64,000 nt of DNA from positions 1 through 64,000 of the forward strand of contig JBDSLR010000015.1 in the NCBI GenBank assembly GCA_039916305.1. The letters run 5' to 3'. Origin of the DNA: JACMLD01 sp039916305. GTDB lineage: Bacteria; Bacteroidota; Bacteroidia; Chitinophagales; Chitinophagaceae. The number at the start of each line of letters is the position of its first letter. The first letter of the stretch is position 1. Below the pieces are notes generated by a model. That model was given only the letters and a program-made list of their open reading frames with translations. It made no database searches and was not told the DNA's origin. The translations under genes and the position numbers were made by a program. Below are positions 45,794 to 55,168 of the stretch, piece after piece.

Positions 45794-47827
45794 ATGAAAA
45801 AGATAATAACTAGTATCGCGCTGTTGTTACTGTACGTTGCTGCAATTGGTCAGCAAGCGCACAGAGGCGTGTTCAAATCGCCGGTCATTCCCGGTCCCAA
45901 TGGCGTATTTGTTTACGCCACGGATTCAGCGCGGCGCACACAAAAGCCATCAGTCAATCAATCGTATATTATTTTCAAGGAGGAAAAAAAAGGCGCTGGC
46001 TTTAAAAAGATGGCGGCATTGAATTTTCCTGCAACGGCTGCTGAACTGGAAAAACGGATGGGCATCGAACTCCTGCAAAGTATACTGCAGCAGCGAAAAC
46101 TGCGTTCGGCACAGGATCTCTATGATCAGTTAAAAAGAGGGCGTTTTGATACCCTGGGCATATTCAGTCTTGCATCGCCCGTGCTGGAAGCGCTGGGCAT
46201 GCTGTACATTGATCATACAGTAACAACTGCAGACCCATCCGTGAGCTACCGCTTAGTAGGAGTATATAACGGAAATGAGCACCTGCAATACCAGCTTGGC
46301 CTGGGCGCGGTTCAATACGATGCCATGCCTTCTTTTAAAAAATACCGCGCCACTATCAATGACAGCGCGGCGATGGTGACCTGGTATGCAACCCGGCAGA
46401 AAGCTGCCTATGCTACCGTATTTACCAACGCAGGTACGGATAGTGAAACCAAATTCAACCCCGGCGCACAGCAATTTATTTACGTAAAAAAAGACACACT
46501 TTTCGTTACTTACACCACCCGCACCACGCCGGGAAAAAAACTGGTGGCCTACCTGCAACCGGAAGATCTGGCGGGTAACCGTGGTGAAGCATCAGATACG
46601 GTACACCTGCTGGCAATCGGTTTTAATGACCGGGTTTCAATTGAAAATTTAACGGCAAAAGATACACTGGGAAGCGTGAGGCTTACATGGAAAAGTCTGC
46701 CTGCCAAAGCCTGGTGCAGTGGTATAGAAGTGCTGAAGTCGCGTTTTGCAACGACAGACTATGTAGTAATAGATACATTGCCCATTACGGCTGTAGAGTA
46801 CCGCGACCGCCATACCATCAGCGGCAATATTTATTATTACCAGCTTCGTCCCCTGCTTTTTGATCTTCCGCAAAAGGGAAGGATCACCCCTGCTACAGTA
46901 AACGTGCGCACGATAGCCCTCCAGCAAAAAATAATCGCCCCCCAGGGGCTTCAACTGGCATTGCATTCCAACGCGGCCGTTCGCCTTAACTGGCTGCCCA
47001 ATGCGGAACTGAATATTTTTGCCTACTACATTTTACGCGGCACAGCAAGGGCCAATATGCAGGTGATATCGCCCGCCATAAGAGATACTGTATTTATTGA
47101 TTCACTGAAGGGAGTGAATACCGGAACGACCTACCTGTATGCAGTAGCCGCAGTTGATATGAATATGCAGTGGAGCGATACTTCTGCGCCGGTAGCGATG
47201 CAGTCGCCACGGGCCAGCCTGGCCACCGCGCCCGGAGGTATACAGGCAAGGGCCTCGGCACAGGGCGTGCGCCTTACCTGGAATAATGTTGCTATAACAG
47301 ATGCTTCGGTAACAGGCTACCTTTTATACAGGAGAAATAAAGGGGAAACCTACTTTATACAACTCAACAAGACGCCACTACCCGGCACTTACTTTACAGA
47401 CAGCAGCAGTTTACCGGCCGGCGATTATGAATACGGGTGCAGTGCTGTAGACGCATGGAACCATGTAAGCATACTTTCACCGCTTGCCAGTGTGCATCTT
47501 GTTTCAGGTAACAACGGCACGATTTCTTTGTCGCCACCGGCTGTTTTTGTATTGCGGAACGCCAAAGAAGGTATTGAAATAAAGCTGCCCGCTACCGCTA
47601 CCGCCACAGGGGAAAAAATATATGCCCAAACCAATACCAGGTACAATCTCTACCGCAGACTGGTAACCGAAAAGACGTTCCGGAAAATCGGCGCCATGGC
47701 ACCCGGACAGTCATCTTATACTGACCGGCAGGTAATAAAAGATCAGTTGTATGCGTACACGGTGAGCCTGCAACAGGAACAGGAAGAAAGCAACCGCAGT
47801 GCGGAGAAAAGTATCCGCCGTAAATAA
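45794..47827 (+). CDS. Secreted fibronectin type III-rich protein
   Basis: 677 residues from the ATG at 45794, 13 bases after the giant gene. Signal peptide about 1-20 (LLLYVAAIGQQ). At least three fibronectin type III-like units are visible in the last 420 residues (for example VRLTWKSLPAKAW, VRLNWLPNAELNIFAYYILR, VRLTWNNVAI). The N-terminal part is mixed and includes YDQLKRGRFDTLGIFSL. It probably works with the giant protein as a surface or periplasmic partner; inference from gene order. Confidence 0.8.
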   Translation: MKKIITSIALLLLYVAAIGQQAHRGVFKSPVIPGPNGVFVYATDSARRTQKPSVNQSYIIFKEEKKGAGFKKMAALNFPATAAELEKRMGIELLQSILQQRKLRSAQDLYDQLKRGRFDTLGIFSLASPVLEALGMLYIDHTVTTADPSVSYRLVGVYNGNEHLQYQLGLGAVQYDAMPSFKKYRATINDSAAMVTWYATRQKAAYATVFTNAGTDSETKFNPGAQQFIYVKKDTLFVTYTTRTTPGKKLVAYLQPEDLAGNRGEASDTVHLLAIGFNDRVSIENLTAKDTLGSVRLTWKSLPAKAWCSGIEVLKSRFATTDYVVIDTLPITAVEYRDRHTISGNIYYYQLRPLLFDLPQKGRITPATVNVRTIALQQKIIAPQGLQLALHSNAAVRLNWLPNAELNIFAYYILRGTARANMQVISPAIRDTVFIDSLKGVNTGTTYLYAVAAVDMNMQWSDTSAPVAMQSPRASLATAPGGIQARASAQGVRLTWNNVAITDASVTGYLLYRRNKGETYFIQLNKTPLPGTYFTDSSSLPAGDYEYGCSAVDAWNHVSILSPLASVHLVSGNNGTISLSPPAVFVLRNAKEGIEIKLPATATATGEKIYAQTNTRYNLYRRLVTEKTFRKIGAMAPGQSSYTDRQVIKDQLYAYTVSLQQEQEESNRSAEKSIRRK

Positions 47828-47864
47828 ATGAGCAGCAACAAAAGAAAATTCCAAAAAGCATTGT

Positions 47865-49859
47865 ATGAAATATAAATATCCCGGTTTTCTATCGTACCTG
47901 CTGGTAATATTACTGTTGTATACAGGCTGTGCCAAGCAAAACATTTTTACTGAACCACCGGATCACCCGGTCATTGACAGCATCTCCCCATCCGCAGGTT
48001 TTACCGGTACACAGATAAGATTATGGGGAAGCGGGTTTTCTACCTTTTCCTCCAGGGATACAGTGCGTATCAACGGGGTGAGTTTGCGCGTCGATTCTCC
48101 TTCCACCAGTACGGTGATGCTGGCTACGCTGATAGACAGTACCGGTACCGGAATTGTAACGGTTACGGTTAATGGACAATCCGGGCAGGGTCCTGTGTTT
48201 ACTTATTTAAGCAGGGGTACCGGTATAGACGCGCCCGTGATAACCAGCGCTGATTTTGGATGGAATGATGGCCGGGGCTATGCGGTAAGCGTCAAAACAC
48301 TGCCAGCGTCAGACAATGGCATCCGTGTACTGGTAGGCGGGGTAAATGCGCCCATTGCTTTCGTAGTAAGACCGGGCGACCCCAGGTATGATCCCAATAA
48401 AGGAAACCAGATCCTCTTGCAAACGGATTCAATAGTGCTCAATCATGCCGATGGCATTTATGCAAATTTTATGGTAACGTTCAATGGGGTGCCTTCCAAC
48501 ACATACCCCTACCAGCTGAACCCCGTTATTACAGATATGTTCTCATCACATGGTTCTTTTAAATTTGCAGCGGGTGATACGCTGACCATCAGGGGGAAAT
48601 TTTTTGGTGATCGTACGCAATTGCCCTCTTCTATTACTATGGTATTTAATGGTGTGCCGCTAAACCAGCCCACTATTCTCAGCTGGAGCAATACAACAAT
48701 AACTGCCGCCATGCCCGCTTATCCCACTGTGCCGGTGAACTCAGGTATACCAATTGGAGTTAAAGTAGGCAGCAAATCCCCACTGCAGGGATCCAGCGTG
48801 ATTTATCTTGCTGTGGTTACCGGTCCACCTGCTACTGGCGGAGTGTTTACAAAAATTGACTACAGCGGTACCAGTACTTTCTCTGAATCAAGAAAATACC
48901 TGGCTGCAGCAAGTGCCGGCAGCAGAATTATTTTTGCCGGGGGCACCAATACCGGCTATTCAAGAGCGGTAGATATTTACAACGCAGTAACCGGTGTATG
49001 GAGCACCGCGCAACTGAGTGAGGCAAGGTTTAACCTGGCTGCCGCCGCCGCGGGTAGTAAAATAGTTTTTGCAGGAGGATTCAGTGGCGCCGGTTATTCC
49101 AGTGCTGTAGATATCTATGATACCCTTACTAACGCCTGGACAACTGCGCAACTGAGTGTGGCAAGATCCAGCCTGGCCGCAGCGGCAGCCGGCAATAAAA
49201 TATATTTCGCCGGTGGTGAAACCAACCGGGGGACCACTGGTTCTTCTAAAGTAATTGATATCTATGATGTAACCAGCAATACCTGGTCTACCGGGCAGCT
49301 AAGCGAAGAAAGGGCGCAACTGGCCGGCGCAGCTACCGGCAATAAATTAATTTTTGCAGGCGGCCACAACGCGGGCACCGGGGCAGACAGCAGGACGGCC
49401 GACATATTGGATATCACTACCAATACCTGGACAACGGCCCTGCTGCCCGGGGGCGCAAGGTACCAGTTAGGGGGTGCGGGTGCAGGTAACAAAATAGTTT
49501 TTGGAGGGGGCATTAGCAATCTTTCGGGCACAGCTTTAAAAAATGTGGATATATATGATGTAACTACCAATACCTGGAGCACCGACCAGCTTAGTGTGGG
49601 GCGCTGGGCTCCGGCAGCTGTAGCAGCCGGAAATAAAATAGTTTTTGCGGGCGGATTTGATGGCGGCCCTGCATTTAAAATCAGCACCTTTGATATCTAT
49701 GATGTAGTTAGTAAAACATGGGTGGCCGGCCAGCTAAGTGAAGGAAAAGGCGGAATGGCGGGCGCTGCGGCAGGAAATAAAATGCTGTTTGGCGGAGGAG
49801 AAACAAACACAGCGGTGGGCGTTAGCAACACCGTTGAAATTTTTACTTTATCTAACTAA
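47865..49859 (+). CDS. Lipoprotein with IPT/TIG domains and a seven-bladed kelch propeller
   Basis: 664 residues. Lipobox YTGC gives lipidated Cys23. Residues about 35-110 are an IPT/TIG domain (VIDSISPSAGFTGTQIRLWG), and a second occurs at about 215-315. From about 345 to the end, seven kelch repeats of about 45 residues follow, each like LAAAAAGSKIVFAGG then VDIYD..TN.WST.QLS. Seven units make a complete propeller. The repeats are unusually alike, pointing to recent duplication. Likely surface-exposed. It is the last structural gene of the cluster begun at 37815. Confidence 0.87.
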   Translation: MKYKYPGFLSYLLVILLLYTGCAKQNIFTEPPDHPVIDSISPSAGFTGTQIRLWGSGFSTFSSRDTVRINGVSLRVDSPSTSTVMLATLIDSTGTGIVTVTVNGQSGQGPVFTYLSRGTGIDAPVITSADFGWNDGRGYAVSVKTLPASDNGIRVLVGGVNAPIAFVVRPGDPRYDPNKGNQILLQTDSIVLNHADGIYANFMVTFNGVPSNTYPYQLNPVITDMFSSHGSFKFAAGDTLTIRGKFFGDRTQLPSSITMVFNGVPLNQPTILSWSNTTITAAMPAYPTVPVNSGIPIGVKVGSKSPLQGSSVIYLAVVTGPPATGGVFTKIDYSGTSTFSESRKYLAAASAGSRIIFAGGTNTGYSRAVDIYNAVTGVWSTAQLSEARFNLAAAAAGSKIVFAGGFSGAGYSSAVDIYDTLTNAWTTAQLSVARSSLAAAAAGNKIYFAGGETNRGTTGSSKVIDIYDVTSNTWSTGQLSEERAQLAGAATGNKLIFAGGHNAGTGADSRTADILDITTNTWTTALLPGGARYQLGGAGAGNKIVFGGGISNLSGTALKNVDIYDVTTNTWSTDQLSVGRWAPAAVAAGNKIVFAGGFDGGPAFKISTFDIYDVVSKTWVAGQLSEGKGGMAGAAAGNKMLFGGGETNTAVGVSNTVEIFTLSN

Positions 49860-49980
49860 GAGAAGTGGCTTTAAAATTCATGGTGACTATTTTTATTTGC
49901 AATAAATGTTTGTATCATGCCTGCAAATGGCAGCGTAACAATTATCTTTCAGGTATCCATCATTAACATGCAAACAATAT

Positions 49981-50547
49981 ATGAAAAGAAACAATTTTAT
50001 GTTGGCTGCACTGGCCCTTATAGTGGCGCCTTTTACCGGCATTGGCAGAAACAACAATGCCAGGTATGCACCAGGCAGGGGTTTTAAAGCAAATGCAGGC
50101 GAAGGGCGCATTCATGGTCATATCAAGCTGAAAGGCGTCAATGAAAATGTGCTGGATGTAAAAGTATCCGGCACAGATACGGAAGGCGGGTTTGCCATGT
50201 TTGAGCAAACTTCACTTTCACAGGGCCGGGGCACGCCACTGCATGTACATCACCTGCAGAACGAAGTTTTTTATGTGATAGAGGGAAATTATTATTTCCA
50301 GGTAGGAGAGGAGAAATATAACCTCAGCGCAGGCGATAGCATTTTCTTACCTATGAAAGTGCCCCATGCATGGACGCAGGTAAGCGCGAAAGGAAAAATG
50401 ACGGTGACCTTTCAGCCGGCCGGAAAAATGGAGGACTTTTTTTTAACAGTGGCAGCACTGGAAAAGGAACCTACGCAGGAAGAAATGGCGAAAATTTTTG
50501 CGGCCTGCGAAATGCAGATAGTTGGTCCGCCGCTGAAACTTGCATGA
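49981..50547 (+). CDS. Secreted or anchored cupin-domain protein
   Basis: 188 residues, N-terminal hydrophobic segment (about 4-20) acting as signal or anchor. A single cupin domain (about 85-155) has the metal motif HVHHLQNEVFYVIEG, the LSAGDSIFLPMKVPHAW loop with a second His, and the usual Gly turns. Cupins of this type (quercetin dioxygenase-like) bind Fe, Mn or Ni. The gene sits between the surface-protein cluster and the sensor kinase; 121 bases separate it from the kelch gene. Confidence 0.85.
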   Translation: MKRNNFMLAALALIVAPFTGIGRNNNARYAPGRGFKANAGEGRIHGHIKLKGVNENVLDVKVSGTDTEGGFAMFEQTSLSQGRGTPLHVHHLQNEVFYVIEGNYYFQVGEEKYNLSAGDSIFLPMKVPHAWTQVSAKGKMTVTFQPAGKMEDFFLTVAALEKEPTQEEMAKIFAACEMQIVGPPLKLA

Positions 50548-50603
50548 CGTGATGCTGCATGCAGACAGCACTCATTCACAAACTATAATAGGTAACTTTA
50601 AAT

Positions 50604-53600
50604 ATGCCTACTTGCCGGGTTTTATTTTTTTTCAGCATTGTGTTTGTTATTGGTACCGGCAGTATCGCCCAGGTAGGGCCAGACTATTCTTTCCGGCATA
50701 TTAACCAGGAAGACGGCCTTCGGCACAACAATGTACTTTCCATTACACAGGATACAAAAGGATTTATCTGGCTGGTCACAAAAAACGGCTTGCAGCGTTA
50801 TGATGGTTCAAGGTTTCTCAATTTTGCGGAAATGCTTACAGACCCTGCAGAACCGCGTGCATCAGGGGCGATCGCGTATGCTGATAGCAGCCGTAACAGT
50901 GTGTGGATAATGAAGATGAATAAAATAGAACGGTATAACCTGTCCACAAACCGTTTTACGCAGTATGATCTGATGGCTTTGCACCGGTACCCGGAATTTC
51001 TGCATGAAAAATATACGGATGACAAAAATAATCCCTGGCTCATCGGAGAAAATACGGTATTTGTGTATGACAGCAGTAAACAACAATACAACCTTATAGC
51101 CAGTAATATTAACCCGTTTCAAGCGCACGCAAGCAACTATTTAGTGCATGAAAACGGCGGCGCATATGCCCTGATGCCCGGTAACCCGGACGGCTTATAT
51201 GTTTTTGACAAGGCTACAAAAAAAGTATATACCGGATCTTTCAATCCGCTTCATTTTCCAATACTGGATGCATTCAGGAAGGTGTTGACACCAAACGGAT
51301 ATCCTATCAGGCACCTGATGAAGGATAGTCGCAATAACTACTGGTTAACGCTGTGGCGGGATCTTCTTTTCCGGTATAATCCGGTAACTGGAAAAATAGT
51401 CACGTATTCTTTGCCCGGCATTATAAAAAAACGCGATGGCGTTAATACAAATATCGGTGACAAAATAATCAATGGATTGTACCAGGACAATCATGGCGCT
51501 ATCTGGTTGTTTACAGAAAATGCAGGCCTGCTTAAATACAATGAGGCCAAAGATGATTTTGATCCCATTTTTATTGACGAACTAAACAGTTTGGCTAACC
51601 GCTTTAGTTACGCGGTCAACTGTGTTTTCCAGGACCGGGAAGAAAATTTATGGCTGGGCACCGACAGGGGCATTACCATTTTCAATCCTTACCGTAAATA
51701 TTACCGTACCATTCACCACGAAGAAAATAATCCTGCGTCGCTCCCAAAAAGTGAAATCACCAGTTTTATTCAAACCAGTACAGGGCACATACTGGCGGGT
51801 ACATGGGGAGGCGGTATCACCGTTTTCGACAGTAATTTTCAATTCAAAAAAAACAATTACCTGGCCGGCCCTTCTGATCATAATCTTATCTGGAGTTTTA
51901 TACAAAACGAAGATGGTAGTGTATGGGCAGGCTGCCAGCACGGTGCAATTAATATATGTACTTCTTCGGGTGACCCGGTTACCACCATCAATCCGCCCGA
52001 AACAGCAGGTTCTACCGTGCGCTGCATGACGCGGGACGCGGCTGGAAATACCTGGCTGGGACTGCAAAACGGAGAATTAGTGAAATGGGATAGGCTTGGG
52101 CAACGGTTTGTTAAAGCTGCGGTGCCGGCAGGAATACCGAAACTTCCGCCTGTATTGTTTATTTTTTTTGACAGGACTGGCGCATGCTGGGTGAGTACCG
52201 AATCAGGATTGAAAAAATTTGATGCAGATAAACTGGCGTTTACCGATAGCTATCTGCCGGATAAAAATAATCCCCAATCTATTTCCGGAAAAACCACCAC
52301 CAGTATTGAGCAATACAATGATTCTGTATTGCTGATAGGCACTATATATGGCGGATTGAATTTTTTCAATATCAATACAAAGGCATTTTCACACATTGGC
52401 CTGGCAGAAGGTCTTCCCTCCAATACAGTGTATGCAATAAAAAAAGATTCGGCGGAGAATATTTGGTTTACCACAGAATATAGTTTGTATAAATTTCATC
52501 CGCCCGATAAAAAATTCATTCGTTTCAATACGGCATTGAATGATATTGCATCTTCGTTTAACGCACTTCAGTTCCGGCAGTTAACCGGCGGCAGGTGGCT
52601 AACGGCCACTGAAACAGAACTGCTTTGTTTTACGCCCGGTAAACCCGCGTTTACGTCCAGTGACCCAAGGGTTGAAATTGCCGGGTTCAGGGTATTTGAT
52701 AAACCAATGTTCATTGATTCATTGCTGGCATTGCAACGGCCGGTGGAGCTTGATTACCGCAATAATTTTTTAACGGTTGAGTTTGCATTGCTTAATTTTT
52801 CCAGTATTCAGCAAACCAGGTATGCTTACCGTATGAGCGGGGTAAACAGCGACTGGGTAAATGCGGACACAAAGCAATTTGCCAGTTATACCAATCTGTC
52901 GCCCGGCCAGTATATATTTTCAGTAAAAGCAGATAATGACAGCAACCAGTCAGCCGAAACTTCTTTTACCATCATCATCACACCTCCTTTCTGGAAAACA
53001 AAGTGGTTCCTGCTGCTTGTCATCGCCTGCATTATCTTATTGGTATACCTGTTTGTACGCTGGCGTATAACCAGCATCCGGGCAGTGGAAGCAGAAAAAT
53101 TAAAAGTACAAAAGCTTAATGCGGAGCAGTACAGGAACAACCTGGAGATGGAACAGATTGTCAACTATTTTTCTTCTTCCCTGATTAATAAAAGCACAGT
53201 GGATGACGTATTGTGGGACGTTGCAAAAAACCTGATTGGCCGGCTGGGTTTTGAAGACGGCATGATTTATTTGTGGAACAAAGATAAAACCAGGATGGTC
53301 CAGCGGGCAGGCTACGGTCCAAAGGGGTCCATTGAAGAAATACAAAAAAAACCTTTTGACGTAAGTGCCGGCCAGGGTGTGGTAGGCTATGTGATCGGTA
53401 CCAGGGAGCCGGTTATTATTGCGGATACTTCAGCGGATCCGCGCTATCGTGCAGATGAAATGACAAGACTGAGCGAAATCACGGTACCTATTATTTACAA
53501 TGATGAACTGATTGGCGTAATTGACAGCGAGCACCACAAAAAGCGCTTTTTTACAGAGCAGCACATACAGGTCTTGAGTACCATTGCCACACTGATGGCC

Positions 53601-54311
53601 AATAAAATTAAATCCATTGAATCGGAGCAGTCTCTGCAGCAGGCAAAAATAGAAATGCTGGGAATAAGCGAAAAATTGTCGGCCGCCAAACTGGAGGCTT
53701 TACGCAGCCAGATGAACCCGCATTTTATTTTTAACTGCATCAACTCTATTGATAACCTTATTCAGAATGATGACAAGGAAAGCGCCACACTTTACCTGGC
53801 AAAATTTGCCAAATTGATAAGGTCTATCCTTGAAACCTCTAAGGCTAATACCGTGCCGTGCTGGAAAGATATGGAGACGCTGCGCGTGTATATAGAACTG
53901 GAAACGTTGCGGCTGGATAACAAGTTTTCCTGCGAGGTAAACATTGCTCCTGAAATCCTGAACGGTGATTACAAAGTGCCGCCGCTGGTGATACAGCCAT
54001 TTGTTGAAAATGCTATTCACCATGGGTTGCTGAATAAAATTGATACAGACAGAAAACTGTTGATCAATGTGTGGGCGGGCGATAATTATATTTATTACCT
54101 GGTGGAAGACAATGGCGTGGGACGCGCAAAAGCTGCCGCCTACAAGGAATTAAACAAAGCTGGCCATGAATCAATGGGCATGCAGATAAGCATCGACCGG
54201 ATTAATTTATTCAACCTGCAAAATAACGGCGCTGTAATTATTACTGATCTTTTTAATGACCAGCATGAAGCTGTGGGCACCAGGGTAGAAGTAAAGTTGA
54301 TTAACCAATAA
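50604..54311 (+). CDS. Large sensor: two-component propeller, Y_Y_Y domain, GAF, LytS-type histidine kinase
   Basis: 1235 residues with a signal peptide (about 1-22). Residues about 25-690 are two-component propeller repeats (Reg_prop; FIWLVTKNGLQRYDG, ENLWLGTDRGITIF). A Y_Y_Y domain follows (about 710-790, YAYRMSGVNSDWV). One membrane span (about 798-819), a GAF domain (about 855-1010, AGQGVVGYVIGTREPV) and a His_kinase domain with phospho-acceptor His1040 in MNPHFIFN complete it. The ATP site has FVENAIHHGL and EDNGVGRAK. It signals to the LytTR regulator that starts 10 bases after its stop. The added GAF suggests a second, cytoplasmic input. Confidence 0.92.
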   Translation: MPTCRVLFFFSIVFVIGTGSIAQVGPDYSFRHINQEDGLRHNNVLSITQDTKGFIWLVTKNGLQRYDGSRFLNFAEMLTDPAEPRASGAIAYADSSRNSVWIMKMNKIERYNLSTNRFTQYDLMALHRYPEFLHEKYTDDKNNPWLIGENTVFVYDSSKQQYNLIASNINPFQAHASNYLVHENGGAYALMPGNPDGLYVFDKATKKVYTGSFNPLHFPILDAFRKVLTPNGYPIRHLMKDSRNNYWLTLWRDLLFRYNPVTGKIVTYSLPGIIKKRDGVNTNIGDKIINGLYQDNHGAIWLFTENAGLLKYNEAKDDFDPIFIDELNSLANRFSYAVNCVFQDREENLWLGTDRGITIFNPYRKYYRTIHHEENNPASLPKSEITSFIQTSTGHILAGTWGGGITVFDSNFQFKKNNYLAGPSDHNLIWSFIQNEDGSVWAGCQHGAINICTSSGDPVTTINPPETAGSTVRCMTRDAAGNTWLGLQNGELVKWDRLGQRFVKAAVPAGIPKLPPVLFIFFDRTGACWVSTESGLKKFDADKLAFTDSYLPDKNNPQSISGKTTTSIEQYNDSVLLIGTIYGGLNFFNINTKAFSHIGLAEGLPSNTVYAIKKDSAENIWFTTEYSLYKFHPPDKKFIRFNTALNDIASSFNALQFRQLTGGRWLTATETELLCFTPGKPAFTSSDPRVEIAGFRVFDKPMFIDSLLALQRPVELDYRNNFLTVEFALLNFSSIQQTRYAYRMSGVNSDWVNADTKQFASYTNLSPGQYIFSVKADNDSNQSAETSFTIIITPPFWKTKWFLLLVIACIILLVYLFVRWRITSIRAVEAEKLKVQKLNAEQYRNNLEMEQIVNYFSSSLINKSTVDDVLWDVAKNLIGRLGFEDGMIYLWNKDKTRMVQRAGYGPKGSIEEIQKKPFDVSAGQGVVGYVIGTREPVIIADTSADPRYRADEMTRLSEITVPIIYNDELIGVIDSEHHKKRFFTEQHIQVLSTIATLMANKIKSIESEQSLQQAKIEMLGISEKLSAAKLEALRSQMNPHFIFNCINSIDNLIQNDDKESATLYLAKFAKLIRSILETSKANTVPCWKDMETLRVYIELETLRLDNKFSCEVNIAPEILNGDYKVPPLVIQPFVENAIHHGLLNKIDTDRKLLINVWAGDNYIYYLVEDNGVGRAKAAAYKELNKAGHESMGMQISIDRINLFNLQNNGAVIITDLFNDQHEAVGTRVEVKLINQ

Positions 54312-54321
54312 CACAAGTACC

Positions 54322-55071
54322 ATGCTTACCGCCATTATTATAGACGATGAAAGCAGCAGCCGAAATGGCCTCAAACAAAAGCTTGTCAATTACTGTCCGG
54401 AAATAACTGTTATTGCAGAATGCGAAAACGGGGAAGAGGGTATCAGAAATATAGAGGCAAAAAAACCGGATATCATTTTCCTTGATGTAGAAATGCCCCG
54501 CATGAACGGGTTTACCATGCTGCAGCAGCTGGAGAACCGGAATTTTGAATTGATATTTATTACTGCTTATGATTATTACGCTATCAAAGCCATTAAATTC
54601 AGCGCCCTTGATTACCTGGTAAAACCCGTAGCGATCGAGGATTTAAAAGCATCCGTAGCCAAAGCAGTTCAAAAAAGAAAACTCACTTCCGGCAATGAAC
54701 GCCTTGAACTGCTGCTGCAGAATTTAATGAACGAAAAAAAAGAGCAGCAGCGCATTGCCATACCGTCTATGGATGGATTGCAATTTATCAGTATGAGCGA
54801 TATTATTTACCTGGAAGCACAAAGCAACTATACTATTATTTACCTGCGGGATACCTATAAGCTAACCGTGTCAAAAACATTGAAAGATTTTGAAGAATTG
54901 TTGCCACCCGCTGTTTTTATACGCATCCATCATTCGCACATCATTAATAAAAATGCGGTAGAAAAATATATCAAAGGAGAAGGCGGGCAGGTGGTGATGA
55001 AAAACGGTACTACGCTGGATGTGGCCCGCCGTAAAAAAGAAGAGTTTATGAAAGCCATTGGGTTTGGATGA
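54322..55071 (+). CDS. LytTR-family response regulator
   Basis: 249 residues. Receiver domain (about 3-120) with acidic pair in IIIDDESS, phospho-acceptor Asp55 (FLDVEMP) and Lys in LVKP. LytTR DNA-binding domain (about 145-245) with IYLEAQSNYTIIYL and FIRIHHSHIINKNAV. It is the cognate regulator of the upstream LytS-type kinase, with which it overlaps in operon (10-base gap). It probably controls the surface-protein cluster; inference. Confidence 0.95.
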   Translation: MLTAIIIDDESSSRNGLKQKLVNYCPEITVIAECENGEEGIRNIEAKKPDIIFLDVEMPRMNGFTMLQQLENRNFELIFITAYDYYAIKAIKFSALDYLVKPVAIEDLKASVAKAVQKRKLTSGNERLELLLQNLMNEKKEQQRIAIPSMDGLQFISMSDIIYLEAQSNYTIIYLRDTYKLTVSKTLKDFEELLPPAVFIRIHHSHIINKNAVEKYIKGEGGQVVMKNGTTLDVARRKKEEFMKAIGFG

Positions 55072-55156
55072 TTGGTTGCCGCTACCAATCAATTGTCACC
55101 GGAAAAAGGGGAGCCCTTCCCCACAGGTTAGCTGATTAAGCGATCGGCTGATCAAC

Positions 55157-55164
55157 TATCTTTG
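55157..55164 (+). promoter_or_regulatory. Candidate -7 promoter box TATCTTTG before kdsA
   Basis: Exact TAnnTTTG match ending four bases before the kdsA ATG, the same spacing as before the gene at 33904. It implies a leaderless or very short-leader transcript. Confidence 0.65.
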
Positions 55165-55168
55165 CTGC

